Below, one piece after another: positions 55,047-63,945 of a DNA stretch of 64,000 nucleotides. A model generated the notes under the pieces. The model did not search any database. It worked only from the letters and a program-made list of their open reading frames with translations, and had not been told where the DNA came from. The position numbers and the translations under genes were made by a program. Location: the NCBI RefSeq assembly GCF_016806835.2, contig NZ_CP086111.1, positions 1,099,001-1,163,000 of the forward strand, given 5' to 3'. This DNA is from Skermanella rosea (GTDB lineage: Bacteria > Pseudomonadota > Alphaproteobacteria > Azospirillales > Azospirillaceae). The stretch's first letter is position 1. Each line of letters starts with the position of its first letter.

Positions 55047-56228
55047 ATGAGAAATCTCCTCCTTGCCACCACGGCCATCGCCGCAGTCACCCTGGCCGCG
55101 CAGTCCGCCCAGGCACAGCTCGTCGTGAGCCTCGGCGGTTACACCGAGTTCTTCGGCGCCTACTACGACGACGACGCCTCGAACCGGACCAGCCGCGAAT
55201 TCGCGCTGGAGACCGAGATCGTCGTCCGCGCCGACGGCAAGGCTGACAACGGCCTTCTCTATGGTGCCAAGGTCGAGCTGCAGAACAGCACCGGCGCCAC
55301 CTCGACGAGCGTCGGCACCGACGAGGCGTCGGTCTATCTCGGCGGCACCTGGGGCCGCATCGAGCTCGGCGACTTCGACGGCGCCGCCGACACCCTGGCG
55401 ATCTACGCTCCCCTGATCGGCGTCGAGCAGATCGACGGCGACGGCTACCGCTTCCTGGAGAATACCCCCGACTTCGGCCCGCGCGCCGGCTTCGCGCTGG
55501 GCAGCCTGCCGACCGGCAGCGTCGTGCAGGCGCCCGACTCGGGCGACGCCACCAAGGTCATGTACCTGACGCCGCGGTTCGCCGGCATCCAGGCGGGCGT
55601 CAGCTACGCCACGCAGGACGACAGCGAGGGCCAGGACGTCGTCGGCTTCAAGACCGCCGGCGGCTACAAGGACTTCTGGGAGTTCGGCGCCAACTACACC
55701 GGCGAGTTCTCCGGCTTCTCGGTCGCGGCGAGCGCCACCGGCAGCACGGCGACCGGCCAGGACCTGGGCGTCGTCGGCGGTCCGTCGCTCGAGGACTTCT
55801 GGGCGTGGCAGGTCGGCGGCCAGGTCGGCTACGGCGGCTTCAAGGTCGGCGGCGGCTACATCGACGGCGGCGACTACAACGCGGTTTCCGGCGTGCCGGC
55901 GACGTCGGGCGACACCAACATCTGGCATGTCGGCGTCAGCTACACGGCGGGCCCGCTCGCGGTCGGCCTGTCCTACGCCGACGCCGAGGGCTTCAAGGGC
56001 GGCCCGGAGTTCGACGACTTCGGCGGCGTGACCCCCGCGACCTACGCCTCCTCCTACAAGACCTACGGCGGCGGCGCCGCCTACACCCTGGCTCCCGGCT
56101 TCACGGTCCAGGGCGACGTGATGTACGTGGACGAGGACCTGCGCAACGTGGACGCCGCGACCGGCGTGACCAGCACCACGAGCAACGAAGGCATCGTCGC
56201 CATCCTGAGCACCCGCCTGGATTTCTGA
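55047..56228 (+). CDS. outer-membrane porin
   Basis: 393-aa general porin of the alphaproteobacterial Rhodobacter/Azospirillum type. Signal peptide about 1-23 (LLATTAIAAVTLAAQSAQAQ). The mature chain alternates beta strands, with an acidic constriction-type loop. YLGGTWGRIELGDFDGAADT matches the porin L3 region. It ends in STRLDF with the terminal Phe needed for outer-membrane assembly. Start at 55047 with AGGGA 6 nt upstream (ATG 55041 is too close). A strong terminator follows. Confidence 0.92.
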   Translation: MRNLLLATTAIAAVTLAAQSAQAQLVVSLGGYTEFFGAYYDDDASNRTSREFALETEIVVRADGKADNGLLYGAKVELQNSTGATSTSVGTDEASVYLGGTWGRIELGDFDGAADTLAIYAPLIGVEQIDGDGYRFLENTPDFGPRAGFALGSLPTGSVVQAPDSGDATKVMYLTPRFAGIQAGVSYATQDDSEGQDVVGFKTAGGYKDFWEFGANYTGEFSGFSVAASATGSTATGQDLGVVGGPSLEDFWAWQVGGQVGYGGFKVGGGYIDGGDYNAVSGVPATSGDTNIWHVGVSYTAGPLAVGLSYADAEGFKGGPEFDDFGGVTPATYASSYKTYGGGAAYTLAPGFTVQGDVMYVDEDLRNVDAATGVTSTTSNEGIVAILSTRLDF

Positions 56229-56255
56229 TCCGCGGCACTGTTCCGGCTGGAAGGA

Positions 56256-56292
56256 AAGGGGTGCGGCGCTTCCGGGCGCGGCACCCCTTTTT
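56256..56292 (+). terminator. intrinsic terminator after porin gene
   Basis: Hairpin GGGGTGC...GCACCCC preceded by AAA and followed by TTTTT, 28 nt past the porin stop. A classical rho-independent terminator. Confidence 0.88.
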
Positions 56293-56330
56293 CGTTTCCT
56301 GGGGCGTCGCCGGAAGATGGGTTCCGTTCC

Positions 56331-56501
56331 CTAGTTCGCCAGCTCGCCGAACCGGTGGTCGGCCGTGGATTCCTCGCCGACCCGGGCGCTGGGGGTGGAG
56401 AAGGCGTCGTAGGCGGGGTTGGTCAGGTAGTTCGACAGGACGATGCCCACGCCCGCGGCGATCACGATCGCCGTCAGGGCGCCCAGGATAAACATCTTCA
56501 T
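56331..56501 (-). CDS. very small single-span membrane protein
   Basis: 56 residues: an N-terminal helix KMFILGALTAIVIAAGVGIV followed by a soluble tail beginning NYLTNPAYDAFST and ending HRFGELAN. One membrane anchor with a ~30-residue tail. Start at 56501 (ATGAAGATG) or 56507; a weak GTGGA ribosome site is present. Function unknown. Confidence 0.65.
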   Translation of the reverse strand: MKMFILGALTAIVIAAGVGIVLSNYLTNPAYDAFSTPSARVGEESTADHRFGELAN

Positions 56502-56583
56502 CGGCATTCCACTTGTTTGTCTTTTCTCTTCCGTCCCGGGGCGCGCACGGCGCCCCGGGAATTCGTCGGTCTGGATGACGGCG

Positions 56584-56754
56584 TCACCGGCCCTCGGGCG
56601 TCCGTCCCGCCTTGTCGCGGATCTCGTCGCGCTCGCCCATCTCCTCGAACTTGCGCTCGGGGCTCTTGTCGGTGTCGCCGGATGCCTTTCCGGTCTTCCG
56701 GTCCAGCGCCTTCTCGATCTGCTCGGCCGCTTCGGAACCCTTGCCGGTGCTCAT
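56584..56754 (-). CDS. small charged disordered protein
   Basis: 56 residues rich in Lys, Glu, Asp and Arg (MSTGKGSEAAEQIEKALDRK, later KFEEMGERDEIRDKAGR). A strong GGAGGGAGG ribosome site lies about 5 nt upstream. It looks like small stress or chaperone-like polypeptides. No family known to me. Confidence 0.68.
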   Translation of the reverse strand: MSTGKGSEAAEQIEKALDRKTGKASGDTDKSPERKFEEMGERDEIRDKAGRTPEGR

Positions 56755-56809
56755 GCCTTCCTCCCTCCAGCTCTCGCGGTTGCAGGCGGATCGCCCGCAC
56801 CCGTTGCGC

Positions 56810-57820
56810 TCAGGGGAGCGGGGCGTCCTGACGGATCAACCCGTCAGACCGCAATTCCGCCCACAGGTCGGACGGAATTTTGTGGGCGAGCAGGTCCATG
56901 TTCTCCTTGATGCGGGCCGGGCTGCCCATGCCGGGAATGACCGACGCCACCACCGGATGCCCCAGCGGGAACTGGAGGGCCGCCGCCTTCAGCGGCACCC
57001 CGTGGCGCCGGCAGACCTCCTCGATCCGCCGGGTCTTCTCCAGGATCTCCGGCGACGCGGGGGCATAGTCGTAATGGGCGCCCTCCACCGGCCCGGTCGC
57101 CAGGATGCCGGAATTGTACGGCCCGCCCAGCACGATCCCGATGCCGCGCTTCTCGCAGAGCGGCATGAAGCTGTCCAGGCTCGCCTGGTCCAGCAGGGTG
57201 TAGCGGCCGGCCAGCAGGAAGCAGTCGAAGTCGCCGGCCTCGGCGAAGCGCTGGCAGGCCTCCCACTCGTTCAGCCCGGCCCCGATCGCCTTGACGATCC
57301 CCTGCTCGCGCAGCTTCAGCAGGGCGGGGTAGGCGCCCTCCATGGCCTCCTTGAAGCGCTGCTCATAGGCGTCGCCCTGGTTGCGCCGGTCGGCGTCGTG
57401 GATGAAGACGATGTCGACCCGGTCGGTGCCGAGCCGTTGCAGGCTGTCCTCGAACGACCGCATCACCCCGTCGTAGCTGTAGTCGATCCCCCGGCGGAAC
57501 GGCGGCACGTCCATGAACAGGCCCGCCTCGGTCGGTTCCCCGCGCGCCGGGAACAGGCGCCAGCCGACCTTGGTGGACAGCACGACGTTCTCGCCGCGGA
57601 CCCGGCGCAGCCAGCCGCCGACGCGGTGCTCGCTCAGGCCGTGGCCGTACAGCGGCGCCGTGTCCACGTAGCGGACGCCCGCCGCGAAGCTGGCGTCCAG
57701 GGCGGCCAGCGCCGCCTCGTCGTCGATCGCCCGGTACATGTTGCCGAGCGAGGTCCCGCCGAAGCCGAACACCGTCAGCGATACGTCCGTGCGGCCGAGC
57801 TTGCGCGTTTCCAGTTCCAT
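56810..57820 (-). CDS. aldo/keto reductase (aldose/fucose dehydrogenase-like)
   Basis: 336-aa NAD(P)-dependent TIM-barrel oxidoreductase. Visible are the catalytic Asp/Tyr/Lys set (YVDTAPLYGHGLSEHRVGGW and VVLSTKVG), the DIVFIHDAD strand and the cofactor-binding end VVASVIPGMGSPARIKEN. It is closest in style to D-threo-aldose 1-dehydrogenase / L-fucose dehydrogenase. The divergent neighbour is a FucU-type mutarotase, which supports a role in deoxy-sugar oxidation. AGGAGG lies 5 nt before the ATG. Confidence 0.88.
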   Translation of the reverse strand: MELETRKLGRTDVSLTVFGFGGTSLGNMYRAIDDEAALAALDASFAAGVRYVDTAPLYGHGLSEHRVGGWLRRVRGENVVLSTKVGWRLFPARGEPTEAGLFMDVPPFRRGIDYSYDGVMRSFEDSLQRLGTDRVDIVFIHDADRRNQGDAYEQRFKEAMEGAYPALLKLREQGIVKAIGAGLNEWEACQRFAEAGDFDCFLLAGRYTLLDQASLDSFMPLCEKRGIGIVLGGPYNSGILATGPVEGAHYDYAPASPEILEKTRRIEEVCRRHGVPLKAAALQFPLGHPVVASVIPGMGSPARIKENMDLLAHKIPSDLWAELRSDGLIRQDAPLP

Positions 57821-57920
57821 GCCATCCTCCTTGCGGTTCATTAACCATGGACTCAATCGATAACACGGCCGACCCCCGAAACGGGCCAGGAAGCCGCATC
57901 AGGGCAGGAACAGGAAACCC

Positions 57921-58349
57921 ATGCTGAAGACGATCGATCCGCTGCTCAACGGAGCGCTGCTCCAGATCCTCGCCGACATGGGGCACGGCGACGAACTCGC
58001 CATCGTCGACGCGAACTATCCCGCGGCGGCCAACGCAAGGCGGCTGGTCCGGCTGGACGGCATCAGCGCCACCGCGGCGCTCAAGGCGGTGCTGTCGCTG
58101 CTGCCGCTCGACGATTTCGTCGAGGCGCCGGCCGCCGTCATGACCCCGGGGACGGAATGGCCGCCGATCCTGGACGAATTCCAGGCGCTGGCCGACGGGG
58201 CGGAGGGCCGGGCGATCGAGATCCTCGGCATGGACCGCTTCGCCTTCTACGAGCGGGCGCGCGGCGCCTACGCCGTGATCGCCACCGGCGAGCGCCGCCT
58301 CTACGGCAACATCATCCTGGTCAAGGGCGTGATCCGTCCGGCCGGATGA
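57921..58349 (+). CDS. RbsD/FucU family sugar mutarotase
   Basis: 142-aa enzyme interconverting sugar anomers, L-fucose in the FucU branch. LLQILADMGHGDELAIVDAN near residue 13 contains the family His and Asp. The Tyr-containing RFAFYERARGAYAVIATGER and YGNIILVKGV close the domain. Divergent from the aldo/keto reductase across 100 bp, giving a plausible two-enzyme fucose unit. Its end overlaps the convergent amine oxidase gene by 29 bp. Confidence 0.9.
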   Translation: MLKTIDPLLNGALLQILADMGHGDELAIVDANYPAAANARRLVRLDGISATAALKAVLSLLPLDDFVEAPAAVMTPGTEWPPILDEFQALADGAEGRAIEILGMDRFAFYERARGAYAVIATGERRLYGNIILVKGVIRPAG

Positions 58350-59601
58350 CGGCTGCGACCGCCGCCGCGGCCTCGATGCCGGTCAGGTAGGCCCCGTGCG
58401 CGGTGGAGTAGGACTCCTGGGAGCAGGCCTCCCCGGCGAAGAACAGCCGCCCGTCGATCGGCCGTGCCAAGTCGGCGCGGCGGTCGGCGCCGCCCGGCAC
58501 CGCGTAGGAATAGGCCCCGCGCGACCACGGGTCGGCCGCCCAGCCCGAGGCCGCCACCGGCTTCAGCCGGCCGCGGACCGAGGAACCGAACAGCCCGCAC
58601 AGCTCGCCGAGCGCGAAATCCTCCAGGGCCCCCGGCCCGGCGCGCTCCAGGTCCAGCGCCAGGGCGCCGCCGTAATAGGCCTCGACCAGCGGCCGGCCGA
58701 GCGGTTCCAGGTGGTACAGCCCGGTCCGCGCGCGGTCCAGGGCGCCGGGGACCTGCGTGTCGGGCTCCAGGTCCCAGGGCCGGCCGCCCCCCTCGGCGAC
58801 CTCCAGGAACAGCTTCGCCACATGGCCCATGGGCAGGGCGCGGGCCGCCCCGGTCTTCTCCGGCGGCAGCGGCGGCGTGAAGCGGATCGCCTCGCCGTCC
58901 AGCAGCGGCGTCGGGACGGTCAGGATCACGGCCCGCCCGCACAGTTCGCCCTTGGGCGTGGTCAGCACGATCCGCGGCCCGGTCATGTCTATCGACGTCA
59001 CCGGCGTGTCGAGCGAGACATGGACCCCGGCGCCGGCCCGCGCCACCAGCGTTCCATAGCCCGACGCCACCCGCCAATTGACGCCGGTGTCGGCGTAGCG
59101 CACCAGGTCCACCGCCGACAGGTCCCCGGGCTCGGCGCCGGAGATATAGCCGATGACCGCCGCGAAGCGCGGCAGCCAGCGGTCCCCGGCCGGCAGCAGG
59201 TCGGCGACGCTGCGATCGGGTCCGCCACCCGGGCCGCCATCGCCGACCCGGTCGATCAGCTCCCAGTACCGCTCCATCGCCTCCGCCCAGTCGGTCATGG
59301 CCTCCCGGCCCAGGCGGCGCCCGACGGCACCCTGGCCCCAGTCCGGCGGGTTCCGGTCGATCTCCAGCCCCAGCCCCTCGGCGATCCCGCACCAGGGATT
59401 GCGGTCGGCGGAGTGCAGCCAGCCGCAGCCCAGGTCGGCGGGATGGCCGCCGCCGGTCAGCACGGTGTGGGCGCGGCCTCCCGTCCGGCCGCGCGCCTCG
59501 GTGACGACCGCCGAGATGCCCCGGCGCGCCAGCTCGCGGGCCGCCGCCAGACCGGCCGCCCCGGCGCCGACAACGACCACATCCACTTCGCTGAACGGCA
59601 T
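58321..59601 (-). CDS. flavin-containing amine oxidase
   Basis: 426-aa FAD oxidoreductase of the monoamine/polyamine oxidase family. The dinucleotide fold is VVVVGAGAAGLAAARELARR with TEARGRTGGRA. ADLGCGWLHSADRN is the substrate-side strand. The C-terminal FAD motif is RLFFAGEACSQESYSTAHGA. No signal peptide. Substrate unknown. Start at 59601 with GGGGAAG upstream; a longer frame to 59769 has no such site. Confidence 0.88.
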   Translation of the reverse strand: MPFSEVDVVVVGAGAAGLAAARELARRGISAVVTEARGRTGGRAHTVLTGGGHPADLGCGWLHSADRNPWCGIAEGLGLEIDRNPPDWGQGAVGRRLGREAMTDWAEAMERYWELIDRVGDGGPGGGPDRSVADLLPAGDRWLPRFAAVIGYISGAEPGDLSAVDLVRYADTGVNWRVASGYGTLVARAGAGVHVSLDTPVTSIDMTGPRIVLTTPKGELCGRAVILTVPTPLLDGEAIRFTPPLPPEKTGAARALPMGHVAKLFLEVAEGGGRPWDLEPDTQVPGALDRARTGLYHLEPLGRPLVEAYYGGALALDLERAGPGALEDFALGELCGLFGSSVRGRLKPVAASGWAADPWSRGAYSYAVPGGADRRADLARPIDGRLFFAGEACSQESYSTAHGAYLTGIEAAAAVAAVIRPDGSRP

Positions 59602-59780
59602 GCTTCCCCTGTCCGCTTGAAATCCATCACGCCCGTTCAACAGTTTGTGCGGGACGTCGGACCGAGGCCACTGATCCAAATGCGTGTTTGCCCGATTTTT
59701 CCCTCCCGATATAGCCTGGATCGTCCGGGGGCCGCCGTTCCCGGACATAGCCGGCCCGGAAACGACCAAAGGACGCGCGC

Positions 59781-60752
59781 ATGCAGGTGATCCTGGCCCA
59801 ACCCCGCGGTTTCTGCGCCGGCGTCGAGCGGGCGATCGAGATCGTGGAACGGGCGCTGGCGCTCTACGGCCCTCCCGTCTATGTCCGGCACGAGATCGTC
59901 CACAACGGCCACGTGGTCGAGCGCCTGCGGGCCAAGGGTGTGCGGTTCGTGGACGAGGTGGACGAGGTGCCGCCCGGCGCGGTCACGATCTTCAGCGCCC
60001 ACGGCGTCTCGACCGCGGTGGACGAGGCGGCGCGGGCGCGTGGCCTGCACGTGATCGACGCGACCTGCCCGCTGGTCGCCCGCGTCCACCTGGAAGGTGC
60101 GCGCTATTCCCGCCAGGGCCGCGACGTCGTGCTGATCGGCCATGCCGGGCATGCGGAGGTCGAGGGAACCCTGGGCCGGCTGGACGGGCCGGTCCATCTC
60201 GTCGGCTCGATCGAGGATGTCGCCCGGCTCCGGGTCTCCGATCCCGGCCGGGTCGCCTACATCACCCAGACCACGCTCAGCATCGACGACACCCGAAGCA
60301 TCATCGAGGCGCTCAAGGCCCGGTTCCCCGCCATTGTCGGCCCGGACACCAACGACATCTGCTACGCCACCCAGAACCGCCAGCGCGCCGTGCTGGGCCT
60401 CGCCCCGCTGGTCGACCTGGTGCTGGTGGTCGGGGCGGCGAACAGCTCCAACTCCAACCGCCTGCGCGAGATCGCGCGCGACGCCGGCGTCCCCGCCTAC
60501 CTGATCGGCGACGCCTCGGCGCTCGACCCGGCCTGGCTCGACGGGGTATCCTCGGTCGGCGTCACGGCGGGCGCCTCGGCGCCGGAGGACCTGGTCCAGG
60601 AGGTATTGGACGCCCTGGCGCGGCGAGCCAAGCTGCGGGTCCGGACGCTGCCCGGCATCGAGGAAACCCTGCATTTCCGCCTGCCCGTCGAGCTGGAGGC
60701 GGCCGGCACCGGCCCGCTCCCCCGGCACCGCCCCGACTTGAACAGGAAGTGA
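59781..60752 (+). CDS. ispH: 4-hydroxy-3-methylbut-2-enyl diphosphate reductase
   Basis: 323-aa [4Fe-4S] enzyme for the last step of the MEP isoprenoid pathway. The three cluster cysteines are in [25 protein letters not shown] and [22 protein letters not shown] ends the domain. AAGGA lies 5 nt upstream. It is 7 bp upstream of hpnH, and pairing of an ispH copy with hopanoid genes supplies C5 precursors for that route. This may be a second copy in the genome. Confidence 0.95.
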   Translation: MQVILAQPRGFCAGVERAIEIVERALALYGPPVYVRHEIVHNGHVVERLRAKGVRFVDEVDEVPPGAVTIFSAHGVSTAVDEAARARGLHVIDATCPLVARVHLEGARYSRQGRDVVLIGHAGHAEVEGTLGRLDGPVHLVGSIEDVARLRVSDPGRVAYITQTTLSIDDTRSIIEALKARFPAIVGPDTNDICYATQNRQRAVLGLAPLVDLVLVVGAANSSNSNRLREIARDAGVPAYLIGDASALDPAWLDGVSSVGVTAGASAPEDLVQEVLDALARRAKLRVRTLPGIEETLHFRLPVELEAAGTGPLPRHRPDLNRK

Positions 60753-60759
60753 GCTCACG

Positions 60760-61875
60760 ATGGCCGTCCCGTTGCTCCAAACCGCCATGGTCGGCGCCTA
60801 TGTCGTCGGCCGCCACCTGCGCGGCGTCAAGCGGTACCCGCTGGTGCTGATGCTGGAGCCGCTGTTCCGCTGCAACCTCGCCTGCGCCGGCTGCGGCAAG
60901 ATCGACTATCCCGACCCGCTGCTGAACCGCCGCCTCAGCGTGGACGACTGCCTGGAGGCGGCGCGCGAATGCGGCGCGCCGGTCGTCTCGATCGCCGGCG
61001 GCGAGCCGCTGCTCCACGCCGAGATCGACCGGATCGTGGACGGGCTGATCGCCCAGCGGCGCTTCGTCTATCTCTGCACCAACGCGCTGCTGATGGAAAA
61101 GCGGCTGGACCGCTTCAAGCCCGGCCCCTTCTTCACCTGGTCGGTCCATCTCGACGGCAGCCGGGCCGAGCACGACGCCTCGGTCTGCCAGGCCGGCGTC
61201 TACGACCGCGCCGTCGCCGCGATCCGGGAGGCCAAGAAGCGCGGCTTCCGCGTCAACATCAACTGCACCCTGTTCGATGGCGCCGACCCCGCCCGCGTCG
61301 CCGCCTTCTTCGACGAGGCCATGGAAGCCGGCATCGACGGCATCACGGTCTCGCCCGGATACGCCTACGAGCGAGCACCCGACCAGGCCCATTTCCTGAC
61401 CCGCCGGCGCACCAAACAGCTCTTCCGCGACATCTTCCGGGCGGGGCGGGGCCGGCGCTGGGCGTTCAACCAGTCGTCCCTGTTCCTGGACTTCCTGGCC
61501 GGCAACCAGACCTACCGGTGCAGCCCCTGGGGCAACCCGACCCGCAACGTCTTCGGCTGGCAGCGCCCTTGCTACCTGCTCGGGGAAGGCTATGCCAGGA
61601 CCTGGCGCGAGCTGATGGATGAGACCGACTGGGACGCCTACGGCACCGGCAACTACGAGAAATGCGCCGACTGCATGGTCCACAGCGGCTACGAGGCGAC
61701 CGCCGTCGCCGACTCCGTCCGCAACCCCCTGAAGGCCTTCCGCGTCGCCCGGCACGGCGTCCGCACCGACGGCGGCATGGCCCCGGAAATCCCCCTCGAC
61801 CGCCAGCGCCCGGCCGAATACGTCTTCTCCCGCCACGTCGAGAAGGCGCTGGAGGAGACCGGCCCGAAGCGCTGA
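60760..61875 (+). CDS. hpnH: adenosyl-hopene transferase (radical SAM)
   Basis: 371-aa radical SAM enzyme that joins 5'-deoxyadenosine to diploptene, starting the extended side chain of bacteriohopanepolyols. The cluster motif CxxxCxxC is Cys38-Cys42-Cys45 (CNLACAGCG). VSIAGGEPLLH is the SAM-binding strand. A C-terminal Cys-containing SPASM-like part (YEKCADCMVHSGYEATA) is normal for HpnH. The rest of the hopanoid cluster is not seen; an insertion sequence begins about 50 bp downstream. Confidence 0.95.
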   Translation: MAVPLLQTAMVGAYVVGRHLRGVKRYPLVLMLEPLFRCNLACAGCGKIDYPDPLLNRRLSVDDCLEAARECGAPVVSIAGGEPLLHAEIDRIVDGLIAQRRFVYLCTNALLMEKRLDRFKPGPFFTWSVHLDGSRAEHDASVCQAGVYDRAVAAIREAKKRGFRVNINCTLFDGADPARVAAFFDEAMEAGIDGITVSPGYAYERAPDQAHFLTRRRTKQLFRDIFRAGRGRRWAFNQSSLFLDFLAGNQTYRCSPWGNPTRNVFGWQRPCYLLGEGYARTWRELMDETDWDAYGTGNYEKCADCMVHSGYEATAVADSVRNPLKAFRVARHGVRTDGGMAPEIPLDRQRPAEYVFSRHVEKALEETGPKR

Positions 61876-61927
61876 GGCGGTTTTCGCGAGGAACTCCGTC
61901 GATCCTGACACGAACGCCGTCGCCCGA

Positions 61928-61981
61928 CCCCCTCACCCTGACCCTCTCCCCCAAGGGGGCTAATCTATCAACAGATCTTTT
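61928..61981 (+). repeat. left 54-bp inverted repeat of IS4-family element
   Basis: Matches the reverse complement of 63432-63485 at 52 of 54 positions. The outer ~32 bp (CCCCCTCACCCTGACCCTCT and CCCCCAAGGGGG) resemble a widespread proteobacterial intergenic palindrome. The inner part CTAATCTATCAACAGATCTT is the likely true IS end. Confidence 0.9.
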
Positions 61982-62078
61982 TAGGTGCGGCAGGTTGACT
62001 CGGGTTTGTCGCTGTAGTTGCGTAGTTTGGCGGGGATGTGATTCTGTTCGTGACGTTCTCAGGCGGAGGGCGTCACGA

Positions 62079-63445
62079 ATGGACATTCAGGTTGATATCG
62101 TCGGCCGTTTCAACGATGAACGGCTGAAAAAAGGGGGCGGCAACTGCTGCAAAGGATGGTCGAGCGCTCGACCGTCCGCATTCGGCGTTTGTCGAACGAC
62201 CGGATCGAAGAGGCTCGCTTCGGGCGTTGGCTGAACAATGCCAAGGTAAGACTGGTGGAAATGGAATGCACGATCGGCGAGCAGATGCGGGCGCGCGTCG
62301 TCGGCCTGCATGTTCTGGCCATCCAGGACACCAGCGAATTGAACTATCAGGCCCATGCCGGACGAACGCGGGGCCTGGGCACCGTGGGCAATGGCCGGGA
62401 CGCCGGGCTGTTCGTCCATCCGGTGCTGGCGGTCGAGGCCGAAAGCGGAGCTTGTCTGGGACTTGTCGGAGCGCAGGTCTACGCCCGTCATGAAACCGCG
62501 GCCAAGCACCGTCGGGCTCTGCCGATCGAGAGCAAGGAATCGATGCGCTGGCTGGAGGGCGCGCAGACAGCCAAGCACTATCTCGATACGGCCCGGCACG
62601 TCACGGTCGTCGCCGACCGCGAAAGCGACATCTACGAGGAATGGGAGCGGCTGCCGGAAGCGGGTTTCGATCTTCTGACGCGGGCCTGCCGCGACAGGGC
62701 GCTGGCCGGAGGCGGCTACTTATACGCCTGGAGCGACGCGCTGGCGGTGGCGGAGCGCTTCACGCTGGACCTTCCCGAACGCCCCGGCAAGCGCTCGGCC
62801 CGCACGGCGACCCTGGAACTGCGCTACGGCGCGGTCGCGGTGAAACGGCCCAGGAACGGGACACACCCCGGCGCCGCACCGGCGCTCGCCCTTCGAATGG
62901 TCGATGTTCGCGAAGTGGACGCCCCCGCCGGAGAAGACCCGGTACATTGGCGGCTGCTGACGACACATCAGGTCGAGGACACCGCAAAAGCCTTGGAAAT
63001 CGTGCTTTGGTACCGGCGGCGCTGGACCATCGAGCAGCTTTTCCGTACTCTCAAGACGCAGGGGCTGGATATCGAGTCGAGCCAGGTCGAAAGCGCCGAC
63101 GCCCTTCAGCGGCTGGCTTTCGCCGCCCTGGTCGCCGCCACGCACATCCTGCAACTGCTCGGCGTTCGCGACGGCGTCCTGGTTCGCCCGATCGACGACA
63201 CTTTCTCCGCACAGCAGGTCAGCGTCCTGATCGCCCTACAACCACGTCTGGAAGGCCGCACCGCCGCCCGCAAAAACCCACATCCGCCCGACACGCTGGC
63301 TTGGGCCGCATGGTTTATCGCCCGTTTGGGCGGCTGGGACGGCTATCCCAAATCCAAGCCGGCTGGACCCATCACTTTTGCCAGAGGCTACGCCCGTTTC
63401 GCAACAATGTGCGAGGGCGTAGCTCTCCGGCAAAAGATCTGTTGA
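62079..63445 (+). CDS. IS4-family transposase (frameshifted near N-terminus)
   Basis: DDE transposase of ~455 aa if restored. The YREK signature fits exactly: YRRRWTIEQLFRTLK has Tyr, +3 Arg, +7 Glu and +14 Lys. Acidic residues are also seen in LAIQDTSELNY and VVADRESDIYEEW. The natural N-terminus (MDIQVDIVGRFNDERLK) starts at 62079 in a different frame; a -1 shift at A6G5 (62127-62137) joins it to GRQLLQRMVERSTVRIRRL. Without the shift, translation could only begin at internal ATG 62156. The stop lies within the right inverted repeat. Confidence 0.85.
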
Positions 63446-63485
63446 TAGACTAGCCCCCTTGGGGGAGAGGATCAGGGTGAGGGGG
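63432..63485 (-). repeat. right 54-bp inverted repeat of IS4-family element
   Basis: Reverse complement of 61928-61981 with two mismatches. The transposase stop codon (63443-63445) is inside it. Confidence 0.9.
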
Positions 63486-63512
63486 TGCAGCACACAAGCG
63501 GACCCAACAGGA

Positions 63513-63767
63513 TCACCGCCCCGCACCCGACCCGGAAGCGGAAGCCAGCAAGACCAGCAGCAGCCCGCGCGGCAGCGCGCAGAAGGACAGGCCGACGCCG
63601 ACCAGGATCAGCCCCGCCTGAAGGACGGCGTCCAGCTCCATATGCAGCGGGCCGAAATGCACGTCGAACACGGGCATGAAACGCTGTAACCCGCTGCCGG
63701 CCGAGGGCAGGAGGATCAGCGGGAACAGCACTCCCCAGATGACCAGAAGCTTGCCGAGCGTGTGCAT
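63513..63767 (-). CDS. small inner-membrane protein
   Basis: 84 residues with two membrane segments: LGKLLVIWGVLFPLILLPSA, and GLILVGVGLSFCALPRGLLL running into LVLLASAS. Between them lies a Phe/His-containing loop (MPVFDVHFGPLH). GGAGG lies 6 nt before the ATG at 63767. No family recognised. A further in-frame extension upstream lacks membrane character and a ribosome site. Confidence 0.65.
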   Translation of the reverse strand: MHTLGKLLVIWGVLFPLILLPSAGSGLQRFMPVFDVHFGPLHMELDAVLQAGLILVGVGLSFCALPRGLLLVLLASASGSGAGR

Positions 63768-63945
63768 GGGTGGCCTCCATGGACGGCGACGCGGGTCAAG
63801 ATATCGAACGTCGCCGAATGAGTGGAGGGGCGGCGTCCCGCCGCCCATGGTGCGCGGGACGCGCACCCTCCGACCTGTCTTGCATTCACCGCGAAATCGA
63901 CTTAATGTTCATGAATTGTTCCCATCCGACCAAGGCGCCCCAGCC

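Larger units (their letters stand above)
61928..63485 (+). mobile_element. IS4-family insertion sequence
   Basis: About 1.5 kb bounded by inverted repeats and filled by one transposase gene. The functional ends are probably near 61960 and 63453, inside the outer palindrome. A clean direct target duplication is not visible because both flanks are G/C tracts of the palindrome (CCCCCAAGGGGG on the left, CCCCCTTGGGGG on the right). It lies directly downstream of hpnH and separates it from whatever followed. Confidence 0.88.
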
